Assembly (NCBI GenBank): GCA_020428115.1
Contig: JAGQNJ010000005.1
Coordinates: forward strand, 1-20,910
Direction of reading: 5' to 3'
Length of the DNA stretch: 20,910 bases
From: Candidatus Saccharimonadota bacterium
GTDB lineage: Bacteria; Patescibacteriota; Saccharimonadia; Saccharimonadales; JAGQNJ01
Under the pieces are notes generated by a model. The model did no database searches and was not told the DNA's origin. It was given only the letters and a program-made list of their open reading frames with translations. This document shows positions 20,403 to 20,910 of the stretch, one piece after another. Numbering within the stretch: the stretch's first letter is position 1; each line of letters begins with the position of its first letter. The position numbers were made by a program, and so were the translations under genes.

Positions 20403-20623
20403 CAGAACAACTTACACACCACCAAAGACGAGCCGCTGAGCACAATGCACGCGCTGCGCTCAGTAGTAGCGCGATCACAACCTTGGACGATATGCGTCCG
20501 GTAGCTGAAATTGTGGGTCAATACTTTGCGAAAGGAATGGCATGTGTCATGGGCATCAGCATTGATCCTGTGACTTTTGAGAAGATTATGCAGCTAGAGG
20601 CTATAGATGAAAGACTAACTTGA
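20399..20623 (+). CDS. Unknown 74-aa protein in the trpS operon
   Basis: Unrecognised. It starts in an ATGA overlap with the preceding gene, so translation is probably coupled; GACGGAGA upstream can serve as the ribosome binding site. The N-terminal third is His/Arg/Ala-rich (HHQRRAAEHNARAAL). The rest contains DDMRPVAEIVGQYFAKGMAC and ends in an acidic helix (FEKIMQLEAIDERL). It has one Cys and no Trp. It ends 16 bases before trpS. Confidence 0.72.
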   Translation: MTEQLTHHQRRAAEHNARAALSSSAITTLDDMRPVAEIVGQYFAKGMACVMGISIDPVTFEKIMQLEAIDERLT

Positions 20624-20625
20624 GG

Positions 20626-20631
20626 TATAAT
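20626..20631 (+). promoter_or_regulatory. Possible internal -10 box before trpS
   Basis: A perfect TATAAT lies 8 bases before the trpS ATG, directly after the preceding stop codon. No good -35 or TGn is seen. If used, trpS would also have a leaderless transcript independent of the attenuator. Confidence 0.35.
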
Positions 20632-20639
20632 ACGGAACT

Positions 20640-20910
20640 ATGAGTAAACCAGTCATACTAACCGGTCTAAGAGCCAATAATGATCTGCACCTTGGAAACT
20701 ACCTAGGCGCATTGCTTCCTATTGTTCAAATGCAACAGAAGTACGCCGGAAAGTATCAGATCAATCTGTTTGTTCCAGATCTGCATAGCTTTACCACCCC
20801 CATTGACCACAGCAAGTTGTATGAACAAATAATGCACAATGTAAGGCTGTTTGTAGCGGCCGGACTTGATCTAGATGACAAAGATACCTATCTGTATCGC
20901 CAAAGCTATA
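20640..20910 (+). CDS. trpS: Tryptophanyl-tRNA synthetase, N-terminal part (cut by window end)
   Basis: Class I synthetase that charges tRNA-Trp. The first 90 codons are present and the frame stays open to the window end. The N-terminus VILTGLRANNDLHLGNYLGA (about 5-24) contains the class I HIGH-type motif as HLGN, followed by the TrpRS-type YLGALLPIV. Later FVPDLHSFTT corresponds to the family's ADLHALT segment, and YLYRQS to the IFxQS strand. TyrRS is the main alternative but fits less well. There is no good Shine-Dalgarno before the ATG. Its place behind a leader peptide with a Trp codon supports the assignment. Confidence 0.92.
   Translation, partial: MSKPVILTGLRANNDLHLGNYLGALLPIVQMQQKYAGKYQINLFVPDLHSFTTPIDHSKLYEQIMHNVRLFVAAGLDLDDKDTYLYRQSY

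Noticed and set aside
1..20910. CRISPR arrays, insertion sequences or prophage genes
   Set aside because: No regularly spaced repeats, transposase-like ORFs, or phage proteins were seen; the window is almost entirely core translation genes.

Overview
The window is a dense translation and transcription gene cluster from a bacterium. It holds tuf, then the fused S10-spc-alpha ribosomal protein superoperon from rpsJ to rpsI, then convergent typA, and finally the start of trpS behind two small genes. TGA is used as a stop codon (rplP, rpsQ, the 20399-20623 gene), so this is the standard bacterial code and not the UGA-Gly code of Gracilibacteria/SR1. No rpmD (L30) lies between rpsE and rplO. L36, S14 and S4 lack zinc-binding cysteines, and adk and map are absent between secY and infA. 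Together with tiny spacers and several near-leaderless starts, this points to the Candidate Phyla Radiation, most likely Saccharibacteria (TM7). The lineage is an inference from gene order and proteins, not from an rRNA.

Layout. 1-215: tail of an unrecognised gene. 298-1479: tuf with its own promoter and terminator. 1505-1691: two intrinsic terminators flanking a 97-base imperfect inverted repeat. 1723-2073: small unknown gene. 2182-12247: rpsJ, a small membrane-protein gene, rplC, rplD, rplW, an unknown Cys-containing gene, rplB, an unknown acidic gene, rpsS, rplV, rpsC, rplP, rpmC, rpsQ, rplN, rplX, rplE, rpsN, rpsH, rplF, rplR, rpsE, rplO. 12345-17995: secY, infA, rpmJ (38 codons), rpsM, rpsK, rpsD, rpoA, rplQ, rplM, rpsI. 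18015-19847 (minus strand): typA, ending 19 bases from rpsI. 19953-20910: a promoter, an attenuator-like leader, two small unknown genes and the first 90 codons of trpS.

Most ribosomal genes are joined by a 1-base TAATG (or TAGTG) stop-start overlap or by ATGA, so translation is probably coupled along the operon. Internal promoters are visible before rpsJ, rplC, secY and infA, so the cluster is probably several overlapping transcription units.

The most interesting find is upstream of trpS. A consensus-like promoter (TTGACA-N17-TATGCT) is followed at once by a 23-codon ORF with five consecutive aromatic codons (Tyr-Tyr-Phe-Trp-Phe). After it come three mutually exclusive RNA pairings ending in an intrinsic terminator. 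This is the architecture of ribosome-mediated transcription attenuation, as in E. coli trp and pheST leaders, here apparently controlling two unknown small proteins and probably tryptophanyl-tRNA synthetase. A second candidate RNA element is a three-way-junction fold at the predicted 5' end of the rplC transcript.
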